The notes beneath the pieces are model-generated. The model worked only from the letters and a program-made list of their open reading frames with translations, ran no database searches and had not been told where the DNA came from. This document shows positions 1 through 5,229 of a stretch of 7,101 nucleotides of DNA, piece by piece; the stretch's first letter is position 1, and every line of letters starts with the position of its first letter. This stretch comes from Chitinophagaceae bacterium (GTDB lineage Bacteria > Bacteroidota > Bacteroidia > Chitinophagales > Chitinophagaceae), in the NCBI GenBank assembly GCA_023251335.1, contig JAHEZA010000125.1:1-7101 (forward strand), read 5' to 3'. Made by a program: the position numbers and the translations under genes.

Positions 1-80
1 TAAGAAGGGATAAACAGTCTGGTTATTTTTGCTGGTTATGATAATATCCACAACGGCTGTAGAGTTAACCTGGCCGCAAA

Positions 81-112
81 TAAAAATCTTGATTATTTCT
101 TTGTTTACTGTT
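81..112 (-). repeat. Intergenic 32-base element, copy 1
   Basis: On the minus strand it begins AACAGTAAAC and ends ATTTTTA, with 15 bases between. The AACAG end lies 5 bases after the stop codon of the methyltransferase gene. It matches copy 2 at 28 of 32 positions, copy 3 at 25 and copy 4 at 24, with no gaps. The AT-rich run could help end transcription, but there is no strong hairpin. Its function is unknown. Confidence 0.6.
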
Positions 113-117
113 AAAAT

Positions 118-789
118 TTATGGCTGTTTCAAAATGCTGTCATTTCGAATAGTCTTATATTTTAAGATCCAATAATACTCCAGCTTTATAAATTCTATAT
201 TTTTTGCCTTGCCAGTTAATAATTGTTTTATAAAATCTTCAGTCGGAAAATTCTTTACCACTTTATACATCATTCCATTTTCGAGTTGCCGTGTTTGGTA
301 GGTGTTGCCAAAATTATCCCTGTCTGTCATAGGAAGATTACTGCCTTCAACAAAGTTGTTGTCCATAAAAACAACGGCGCCGCCTGGTTGCACAGAGTCA
401 TTAATAATGTCAATAAAATGAGTTAATCCCTGCAACTGTATATGGCTCCAGATAAATCCTCCGAATAGACTTTCATGTTTTGTGGTGCCTGGTAAATTGA
501 AAATATCCACTAACTGAAATTTAATTTTAGAGGCGAAATATTCTTTTAATTTCGCCAGGCTAATCACAGCATCATTAATATCAGTGGCTAAAATTGAATC
601 AGCGGTTTTGGAAATTATTTTTGTCCAATATCCCGTGCCACAGGCAATTTCAAGCACTTTTTTATCACGGAAAGTCTCCTGCAAAATTTGTGTGGCAAGC
701 AACAAATCATGTTGCCGCTCCGGCCTGGCGTATATTTTTTCGTACTCATTCGCGCGTTCTTTGTAATAGGAAACCATATCTGTATTCAT
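118..789 (-). CDS. Class I SAM-dependent methyltransferase
   Basis: This 223-residue protein has the Rossmann-type fold signature of class I S-adenosylmethionine methyltransferases. The glycine-rich motif I, VLEIACGTG, is at residues 45-53. The acidic residue that usually holds the ribose of SAM is D70 in LATDIN. A motif II-like strand with an acidic residue lies around 91-96 (FQLVDI), and QPGGAVVFMD at 134-143 fits the later strand and loop of the fold. The length is normal for a single-domain enzyme without a large substrate domain, so the methyl acceptor cannot be read from the sequence; a small molecule is as likely as a macromolecule. It is probably cytoplasmic, since no signal peptide or membrane segment is visible. 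The ATG at 787-789 is used here; a second Met at residue 5 is a possible alternative. There is no Shine-Dalgarno, and the gene stands alone, transcribed away from hsp20. Confidence 0.9.
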   Translation of the reverse strand: MNTDMVSYYKERANEYEKIYARPERQHDLLLATQILQETFRDKKVLEIACGTGYWTKIISKTADSILATDINDAVISLAKLKEYFASKIKFQLVDIFNLPGTTKHESLFGGFIWSHIQLQGLTHFIDIINDSVQPGGAVVFMDNNFVEGSNLPMTDRDNFGNTYQTRQLENGMMYKVVKNFPTEDFIKQLLTGKAKNIEFIKLEYYWILKYKTIRNDSILKQP

Positions 790-1041
790 GGAAAAGTAGT
801 TTTTTTGATGTTACCCGACCGTTTAATTTGGTGAAAAAAGTAAGTTTTAATGAATGCTCTTTATTTTTAAGTTTGTCAATTTGAGTGCAGGCAACATGTA
901 AATCATCGAAATAGATTTGGTCACTCGTCGCCTTTTAATTTCACATTGTCTTTTCAATTTGGATATTGGCAACGATAAATAACAAGCTGACTGCAAATAA
1001 GCGATTTTTTTCTGATAAATAAGTTGTGTTTAAGGATGAAG

Positions 1042-1065
1042 GATTCAACATCGTTGATTCAACAT
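1042..1065. repeat. Direct repeat with internal dyads upstream of hsp20
   Basis: GATTCAACAT occurs at 1042-1051 and again at 1056-1065, a period of 14 bases. The connecting bases make alternating dyads: TCAAC, then GTTGA, then TCAAC. This is the sort of pattern a dimeric DNA-binding protein can recognise. It lies about 140-160 bases upstream of the start site predicted from the sigma-54-like element, within the range of bacterial enhancer sites. Binding by any protein is inference. Confidence 0.35.
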
Positions 1066-1101
1066 TTGCTGCGAAATGCTATTTTTTATCTGAACAAACC
1101 G

Positions 1102-1130
1102 AAATTTTGACTTTTTAACTGTCAAAATTT
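1102..1130. repeat. Perfect 10-base inverted repeat upstream of hsp20
   Basis: The left arm AAATTTTGAC (1102-1111) and right arm GTCAAAATTT (1121-1130) are perfect complements around a 9-base spacer. No gene reads into it from either side, so a terminator role is unlikely. The arm centres are 19 bases apart, close to two helical turns, which suits an operator. It lies about 75-105 bases upstream of the predicted hsp20 transcription start. Confidence 0.4.
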
Positions 1131-1178
1131 TATGAATTTGTGAGACAAATTTTCATTTTTTTTAATTAAAAAATGTGA

Positions 1179-1194
1179 TGGCATGTGAGTTGAT
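1179..1194 (+). promoter_or_regulatory. Sigma-54-like (-24/-12) promoter for hsp20
   Basis: TGGCATGTGAGTTGAT closely fits the RpoN consensus TGGCACG-N4-TTGCW. The -24 part TGGCATG has one change and the -12 part TTGAT has one change, with exact spacing between them. It would start transcription near 1204-1206 and give a leader of about 36 bases before the hsp20 ATG. The C of the -12 GC is replaced by A, which weakens the call. No rpoN or activator gene is in the window. Confidence 0.35.
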
Positions 1195-1230
1195 TTACTT
1201 ATGTTGAAATTATTTATTAACCATTAAAAA

Positions 1231-1236
1231 CGGAGG
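1231..1236 (+). promoter_or_regulatory. Strong Shine-Dalgarno of hsp20
   Basis: CGGAGGT lies at 1231-1237, with the GGAGG core at 1232-1236, five bases before the ATG at 1242. None of the other starts in this window has a comparable site, and Bacteroidota genes usually lack one. This points to high translation of hsp20 and fixes its start codon. Confidence 0.75.
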
Positions 1237-1241
1237 TAATT

Positions 1242-1694
1242 ATGACACTTTTTAAAAGAAACGGAAGCTTATCAGATACATTGCCTATGTTGTTTGATGA
1301 CTTCATGAACCGTGATCTGTTCAATTGGGGAAGCCAGAACTTTTCCAACACCAACACCACTATTCCTGCGGTGAACATTAAAGAAACGCCCGACAGTTAC
1401 GAAGTGGAAGTAGCCGCGCCGGGAATGACCAAAAAAGATTTTAAAGTGGAATTGGATGGCAATGCACTCACGATCAGTTCCGAAAGAAGTAATGAGCGCG
1501 AAGAAAAAGAAGATGAACGATACTCACGGAGGGAATTTAGCTATCAATCTTTCCAAAGAACTTTTAATCTCCAGAAGGGAGTAGTGGATGTTGACAAGAT
1601 CCAGGCAAGGTATGACAATGGCCTGCTGCATCTTCTGATACCCAAGAAAGAGGAAGCAAAGCAAAAGCCGCCAAGGCTAATTCAAATTTCTTAA
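1242..1694 (+). CDS. Small heat-shock protein, Hsp20/alpha-crystallin family
   Basis: This 150-residue protein is an ATP-independent holdase chaperone. Such proteins bind unfolding proteins in the cytoplasm, form large oligomers and hand clients to DnaK/ClpB. The variable N-terminal arm covers residues 1-41. The alpha-crystallin domain covers about 42-136, from IPAVNIKETPDSYEVEVAAPG to the hallmark ARYDNGLLHLLIPK (122-135). The C-terminal tail carries the I-x-I anchor as IQI (147-149), which docks on a neighbouring dimer. The charged run around residues 82-97 is typical of the L57 loop that swaps between partners. All key parts are present and the length is normal. The start is fixed by a strong Shine-Dalgarno. 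The gene stands alone between two long gene-free regions and ends in a good terminator, so it is a single transcription unit. Stress control through the upstream sites is inference. Confidence 0.96.
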   Translation: MTLFKRNGSLSDTLPMLFDDFMNRDLFNWGSQNFSNTNTTIPAVNIKETPDSYEVEVAAPGMTKKDFKVELDGNALTISSERSNEREEKEDERYSRREFSYQSFQRTFNLQKGVVDVDKIQARYDNGLLHLLIPKKEEAKQKPPRLIQIS

Positions 1695-1713
1695 TAAATC
1701 GCTTCCTGTTTGG

Positions 1714-1746
1714 AAAGTTGTCTCTACGAAAGAGGCAACTTTTTTT
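1714..1746 (+). terminator. Intrinsic terminator of hsp20
   Basis: The left arm AAAGTTGTCTCT (1714-1725) pairs with AGAGGCAACTTT (1731-1742) around a 5-base loop, with one T-G wobble. A run of seven T follows from 1740 to 1746. The hairpin begins 20 bases after the hsp20 stop. This is a classic Rho-independent terminator in the plus direction; the minus strand has no matching T-run. Confidence 0.88.
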
Positions 1747-1771
1747 ATTGCCTTTGTTTGCAAAAGGCAAT
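1747..1771. repeat. Second hairpin after the hsp20 terminator
   Basis: ATTGCCTTT (1747-1755) and AAAGGCAAT (1763-1771) form a perfect 9-base stem with a 7-base loop, starting right after the terminator T-run. It has no T-run of its own. Its right half overlaps the first of two 13-base direct repeats, TGCAAAAGGCAAT (1759-1771) and TGCAAAAAGCAAT (1780-1792), which are 21 bases apart with one difference. It could be an operator or a stabilising RNA stem. Confidence 0.45.
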
Positions 1772-1868
1772 GTGATATCTGCAAAAAGCAATTAATTGGT
1801 ATTAGTTTCCCCTTTTTGTTCCAACACTTTTATCGGTATCGCGAGAGGATCTTTTTATTTTACATAAA

Positions 1869-1900
1869 TAAAAATCATGAAAATTTCTTTGTTTGCTGTT
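1869..1900 (-). repeat. Intergenic 32-base element, copy 2
   Basis: This is the best match to copy 1 (28 of 32 positions). On the minus strand it starts AACAGCAAAC, with one change from the other copies, and ends ATTTTTA followed by TTT. It lies 88 bases upstream of the folC start. Confidence 0.6.
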
Positions 1901-1931
1901 TAGAGTAAATTGCGAAAGGAATTTTTCAACC

Positions 1932-1989
1932 AGTAAACCAATAACCCCCAATAAACTAATAAACTAAGTAACCAATTAACCAACGAACT
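1932..1989 (+). repeat. Degenerate 8-base-periodic A/C-rich leader of folC
   Basis: Units of the form AAnnAACY follow one another: AGTAAACC, AATAACCC, (CC), AATAAACT twice, AAGTAACC, AATTAACC, AACGAACT. The last T is also the first base of the folC TTG start. Only three G occur between 1932 and 1988, so the transcript should be almost unstructured. This could favour translation starting without a Shine-Dalgarno, or could be a decayed tandem repeat. Confidence 0.6.
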
Positions 1990-3275
1990 TGACCTACGAA
2001 GAATCCATACATTATCTCTATAATAAGTTGCCGATGTTTAGTCGCAGCGGCGCAAAGGCGTACAAAGCGGATTTGAAAAATACGCTGGCGCTTTGTGATT
2101 ATTTGGGCAATCCTCAAAACAATATAAAAACGATTCACATAGCCGGTACCAATGGCAAAGGTTCCGTGAGCCATATACTGGCCGCCATATTGCAGGAGAA
2201 CGGATATAAGACAGGATTATACACTTCGCCTCATTTAAAAGATTTTAGAGAAAGGATAAAAATAAATGGCAGGATGATCGCGGAAACTTTTCTTATTGAT
2301 TTCGTGGAAAAAACAAAAGCCATTTCGGAGAAAATAAGCCCTTCCTTTTTTGAACTCACTTTTGTAATGGCGCTTGACTATTTTTCTCAGCAAAAAGTGG
2401 ATGTTGCGGTTATTGAAACGGGCCTTGGTGGCAGGCTTGATAGTACCAATGTAATTACGCCACTTTTGAGTGTGATTACCAATATCAGTTTTGATCATAT
2501 GGATATTTTAGGCGATACACTTGTTAAAATCGCTTATGAGAAGGCAGGAATTATCAAGTCAAATATTCCAGTGGTGATTGGAGAAGCCATTCCTGAAACA
2601 AAAATTGTTTTTCAAAACAAATCTAAGGAGACCCATTCTGAAATTATTTTTGCTGAAGAAAAATATGAAATTGCCTCATCAAAATATGATAAGAGAAAAC
2701 TGGAATTGGAAGTGCGGAATAAAGGAACCAACATCACAAACGATTACGAACTTGATCTGAATGGCCATTACCAGGAAAAAAATCTAATATCCGTACTTGC
2801 TTCTGTTGATATTTTAAAACAGCATTTTTCACTAAAAGAAGAAAAAATAAAATTCGCCTTGTCAAATGCAAAAAGCCTGACAGGGCTTCATGGACGATGG
2901 GAAGTAATTCGTGAAAACCCCACGGTAGCGCTGGATGTAGCGCACAATGAGGATGGAATAAAACAATTAATTCATCAAATTAATAACAGCGAATTTGAAA
3001 AATTACATATCGTTTTTGGGATGGTAAAAGATAAAGATATTGAAACGGTATTGATGCAACTGCCTGAGAATGCCAGCTATTATTTTACAAAAGCTCAAAA
3101 TCCAAGAGCATTACCAGAGAATGAATTATGGGAAAAAGCAAAGCAACATCATCTTGATGGAAGCGCTTACGAACACGTGAACGAAGCGCTAAAAGCCGCA
3201 CTTGATCAGGCTTCTGAAAAAGATTTAATAGTAGTCTGCGGAAGTGTTTTTGTGGTAGCAGAAGTGGAATTTTGA
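1989..3275 (+). CDS. folC: Bifunctional folylpolyglutamate / dihydrofolate synthase
   Basis: FolC adds glutamate to folates and, in most bacteria, also joins dihydropteroate to glutamate, using ATP through an acyl-phosphate intermediate in the cytoplasm. This 428-residue protein has the normal length. The Mur-ligase-type P-loop GTNGKGS is at residues 53-59, followed by LYTSPHL (77-83). ETGLGGRLDSTN is at 143-154 and FDHMDILGDT at 168-177. IAYEKAGIIK (181-190) is the region that in this family carries a metal-site or carbamylated lysine. In the C-terminal domain, HGRWEV (301-306) and LDVAHNEDG (315-323) match the linker and the conserved Asp/His-Asn motif. The start is TTG: an in-frame stop lies at 1977-1979, no other start codon lies between, and the first internal Met is residue 16. 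The segment before it (TYEESIHYLYNKLP) looks like the conserved FolC N-terminus. It ends 5 bases before the convergent Nudix gene. Confidence 0.95.
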   Translation: MTYEESIHYLYNKLPMFSRSGAKAYKADLKNTLALCDYLGNPQNNIKTIHIAGTNGKGSVSHILAAILQENGYKTGLYTSPHLKDFRERIKINGRMIAETFLIDFVEKTKAISEKISPSFFELTFVMALDYFSQQKVDVAVIETGLGGRLDSTNVITPLLSVITNISFDHMDILGDTLVKIAYEKAGIIKSNIPVVIGEAIPETKIVFQNKSKETHSEIIFAEEKYEIASSKYDKRKLELEVRNKGTNITNDYELDLNGHYQEKNLISVLASVDILKQHFSLKEEKIKFALSNAKSLTGLHGRWEVIRENPTVALDVAHNEDGIKQLIHQINNSEFEKLHIVFGMVKDKDIETVLMQLPENASYYFTKAQNPRALPENELWEKAKQHHLDGSAYEHVNEALKAALDQASEKDLIVVCGSVFVVAEVEF

Positions 3276-3280
3276 AGAGA

Positions 3281-3856
3281 TTATAATTCTCCCAACGCTC
3301 TCAATGCATAAAAGACACAGCTATTGTGAGTGGCCTGTACAATTTTATTTTCAAGAAAAAGTTTTTTTAACTCCCGCAAAGAAATCTTTTCTACTTCCAG
3401 TTCTTCGGTAATATCCAACTTTTGTTCGGCAACTTTTTTACCACCCTTTGCTAAAAATAAATAGGTGTAATTATCCAGTACGCCGGGGTTAGCGGCTATT
3501 ATTCCTACTTTAACAACGGACGAAAATTCGTAGCCTGTCTCTTCAAGCAGTTCTCTTTTCATGGCTACTTCAGGAGATTCTTTTTCATCAATGAAACCCC
3601 CTGGAATTTCAATAAGTGTTTCTTTCAGGGGATGCCGGTATTGCCTTACCATCAGTACTTCGCCTTCTTCTGTAAGCGCTACAGCACAAGCAGTGGTGGG
3701 CAATTCTACCACATAATAAGCTTCTACAATTTTTCCTTCAGGCGTCTCGCATTTATCTTTCCTTGCGGTAAAATATGGATGCCTGCTTATATATTCTGAA
3801 GAGAGCACTTTCCATTTTAAGGGATCAGCACTCTTTGTGTCTTTTGAATCTTTCAT
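3281..3856 (-). CDS. Nudix hydrolase, ADP-ribose pyrophosphatase-like
   Basis: Nudix enzymes cleave nucleoside diphosphates linked to another group, using divalent metal. This 191-residue protein carries a complete Nudix box at residues 87-109 (G87, E93, R101-E102, E105-E106, G108), fitting Gx5Ex7REUxEExGU. VRQYRHP (70-76) before the box and the acidic EELEVEKISL (151-160) after it resemble the ADP-ribose / NDP-sugar pyrophosphatase branch (NudF-like), so ADP-ribose or a related sugar nucleotide is the likely substrate. That substrate call is inference from these short motifs. It is cytoplasmic, with no signal peptide. It is the last gene of the probable FKBP-DinB-Nudix operon, 37 bases after the DinB gene, with no Shine-Dalgarno and no promoter visible in the gap. 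Only 5 bases separate its stop from that of folC, leaving no room for a separate terminator. Confidence 0.92.
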   Translation of the reverse strand: MKDSKDTKSADPLKWKVLSSEYISRHPYFTARKDKCETPEGKIVEAYYVVELPTTACAVALTEEGEVLMVRQYRHPLKETLIEIPGGFIDEKESPEVAMKRELLEETGYEFSSVVKVGIIAANPGVLDNYTYLFLAKGGKKVAEQKLDITEELEVEKISLRELKKLFLENKIVQATHNSCVFYALRALGEL

Positions 3857-3893
3857 TTGTTTTATTTGTGATGATTTCTAAGGCGCGTGGCTC

Positions 3894-4445
3894 TTAATTC
3901 CAGCCCATTCTCTTACGAAGATTATTAATGTGGGCCACATGATGGCGGCTGTGCCATGAATAGGACTTTAATAATTCCCACAATGTCATCTTGATTTTTC
4001 TTTCGGGATGATATACAGTGCGCTGCCATTGGTTTTCTGTAATGTCCTCCAGAAGCTGGGCCCACCGCGCATGCAGCGCATGCAGCAAGGTGACAGAAAT
4101 ATTCACCGGTAATTTTTTCGTATCGGAAAGCTCAGCCCAGGCTTTTTCATCATAGGGCTTTATGAGGGGATTTTCTTCCGTTAACCCAAGTTTAAAACGC
4201 GTGTAAGCATTCAGGTGACTGTCAGCAATATGATGCACCAGTTGGTGAACTGTCCATCCGCCGGGGCGATAAGGCGTTTGTAATTGGGCAGCATCAAGAT
4301 CCTGGATTGCAAATTCTAAAAATGACGGAAGATTTTTTATATCACTTACCAGAGCGCTTTTTAACGGCTCATTGAATGATGTTTCAAATTCTTTTTGCTC
4401 ACTATCTTTTCCTATCGGGTATCTTAAATCAGAATCTTCTGCCAT
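3894..4445 (-). CDS. DinB/YfiT-family putative metal-dependent hydrolase
   Basis: This 183-residue protein belongs to the DinB four-helix-bundle superfamily and is closest in pattern to Bacillus YfiT. RYPIGK (8-13) opens the conserved part. YRPGGWTVHQLVHHIADSH (59-77) contains the first metal-binding His (H71 or H72). RFKLGLTEENPLIKPYDE (83-100) is a family signature. WHSRHHVAHI (164-173) supplies the other His ligands, most likely H165 and H169. All three expected His positions are present, so it should bind a divalent metal. The substrate is unknown in this family; some DinB relatives are thiol-dependent transferases (bacillithiol or mycothiol), so a hydrolase name is provisional. A duplicated 9-base unit at 4068-4085 encodes LHALHA and leaves the frame intact. 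It starts 3 bases after the FKBP stop, so the two are very likely co-transcribed. Confidence 0.88.
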   Translation of the reverse strand: MAEDSDLRYPIGKDSEQKEFETSFNEPLKSALVSDIKNLPSFLEFAIQDLDAAQLQTPYRPGGWTVHQLVHHIADSHLNAYTRFKLGLTEENPLIKPYDEKAWAELSDTKKLPVNISVTLLHALHARWAQLLEDITENQWQRTVYHPERKIKMTLWELLKSYSWHSRHHVAHINNLRKRMGWN

Positions 4446-4448
4446 AAA

Positions 4449-5168
4449 TTATTTATGAACAATGTCCAATAATTCAATCTCAAATATTAATGCAGCACCT
4501 CCGGGAATCGCACCACCGCCTGCGCCCCTGTCGCCATAACCTAAGTCTGAAGGAATAAACAATCTCCATTTGCTGCCAACAGGCATCATTTGAAGCGCTT
4601 CCGTCCATCCGCGAATAACGCCCGTAACCGGGATGGTAATGGGCTGCCCTCTTTTATACGAATTGTCAAATTCTTTTCCGTCAATTGTTGTACCCAGGTA
4701 ATTCGCAGAAACAGTATCCTCTGCTGTTGGTATTGGCCCGGTACCTTTGGTAATAATTTCATATTGCAAGCCATCGGGCTGCGTAATCACGCCCGGACGA
4801 CTTTTATTTTTTTCTAAAAACGCTGCACTCGCTTCTTTTGTATCGCTTATTTTATTGGCCATAAATTCCTGTAGTTTTGTTTGTATATTCATATTGCATG
4901 CATCTTCTGAAATGAGTAATGGTTTATTGTCAAAAACATCTTTGAATGCTTTCGAAATGTATTCAGTATTTATTTTTTCTACGCCTTGTGTTTTATAATA
5001 TTCAGCGACCTGCACTCCAATGGAATAACTAAGACTGTCAATGGAAGATAAGGTGGTTGTTACCGCAGTTGTTTTTGCCGGAGTATTGCTGGATTTTGGA
5101 ACGGGTTTTTTTGTTTGGGCATAGGATACCGAAAACGGTAAAAGTAAAAAGAGAAAAATAGCTTTCAT
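4449..5168 (-). CDS. Exported FKBP-type peptidyl-prolyl cis-trans isomerase (Mip/FkpA-like)
   Basis: This 239-residue protein catalyses cis-trans isomerisation of X-Pro bonds and helps fold exported proteins. A signal peptide is clear at residues 1-17 (Lys2, a hydrophobic stretch to about 14, cleavage likely after SYA). There is no lipobox Cys, so it should be a soluble periplasmic protein. A Thr/Pro/Lys-rich linker (18-40) follows. Residues 42-125 fit the helical FKBP N-terminal dimerisation region (SLSYSIGVQVAEYYK at the front). The C-terminal FKBP domain spans about 150-237 and keeps the usual pocket residues: Y157, F167-D168, V184-I185, W188 and Y211, with the GYGDRG loop and FEIELLDI end. 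It is first in the run FKBP, DinB, Nudix. A TATATTTG box 51 bases upstream suggests its own promoter. The Cys at 91 is in the mature part and is not a lipid site. Confidence 0.95.
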   Translation of the reverse strand: MKAIFLFLLLPFSVSYAQTKKPVPKSSNTPAKTTAVTTTLSSIDSLSYSIGVQVAEYYKTQGVEKINTEYISKAFKDVFDNKPLLISEDACNMNIQTKLQEFMANKISDTKEASAAFLEKNKSRPGVITQPDGLQYEIITKGTGPIPTAEDTVSANYLGTTIDGKEFDNSYKRGQPITIPVTGVIRGWTEALQMMPVGSKWRLFIPSDLGYGDRGAGGGAIPGGAALIFEIELLDIVHK

Positions 5169-5219
5169 TTAATTTTATTTTTGGTGAATGATCCCGGTGT
5201 GGTCGAAAAAATTAGCGCG

Positions 5220-5227
5220 CAAATATA
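5220..5227 (-). promoter_or_regulatory. Bacteroidota-type -7 box upstream of FKBP operon
   Basis: TATATTTG on the minus strand is a perfect match to TAnnTTTG. It lies in the 61-base gap between the ATPase and FKBP genes, 51 bases before the FKBP ATG. A clear -33 TTTG at the expected 19-21 base distance is not seen; that position falls inside the end of the ATPase gene. The site would start the FKBP-DinB-Nudix transcript near 5213. Confidence 0.5.
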
Positions 5228-5229
5228 GC

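Larger units (their letters stand above)
790..1241. other. Long gene-free region between methyltransferase and hsp20
   Basis: This 452-base AT-rich stretch separates two divergent genes. I find no ORF with recognisable protein character. It holds a dyad/direct-repeat cluster (1042-1065), a 10-base perfect inverted repeat (1102-1130), a T-tract followed by TTAATTAAAAAA (about 1153-1173), a sigma-54-like promoter (1179-1194) and the hsp20 ribosome binding site. The part from 790 to about 1040, which should hold the methyltransferase promoter, shows nothing I can call with confidence. TACTTTTT on the minus strand resembles the -7 box TAnnTTTG but lacks a partner element. Confidence 0.6.
1695..1988. 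other. Gene-free region between hsp20 and folC
   Basis: This 294-base region contains, in order: the hsp20 terminator; a second hairpin (1747-1771) overlapping a pair of 13-base direct repeats; a small GC-rich island (TATCGCGA, 1837-1844) followed by a T-rich stretch; copy 2 of the 32-base element (1869-1900); and the 8-base-periodic A/C-rich tract that leads into folC. I see no small gene and no perfect TAnnTTTG box. The folC promoter is therefore not identified, although it must lie downstream of 1746 if the terminator works. Confidence 0.6.

Noticed and set aside
19..39. CTGGTTAT occurring twice with a 13-base period
   Set aside because: It is too short, with only two copies and no link to a gene or start.
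1..117. An open frame of 39 codons on the minus strand continuing past the methyltransferase TAA to the window edge
   Set aside because: It has no start codon of its own at a sensible place and runs through the 32-base repeat. A stretch of this length without a stop is not improbable. Read-through cannot be argued from one sequence, and the bases beyond the edge are not visible.
594..884. Plus-strand reading frame of 96 codons overlapping the methyltransferase start
   Set aside because: It is mostly antisense to a well-supported gene. The translation is rich in Phe, Ser and Cys with no domain-like pattern, as expected of a shadow frame.
118..1694. Defence or stress island made of the methyltransferase plus hsp20
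   Set aside because: The genes are divergent and 452 bases apart. The methyltransferase has no DNA-methylase target domain or motif, and no nuclease or other partner gene is present.
1837..1844. TATCGCGA island in an AT-rich intergenic region
   Set aside because: Too short to support as an operator or repeat, and I found no second copy in the window.
4068..4085. Tandem 9-base duplication inside the DinB/YfiT gene
   Set aside because: It encodes LHALHA in a helix where the family has a Leu-His pattern anyway. The frame and length are normal, so it is at most a harmless microduplication.
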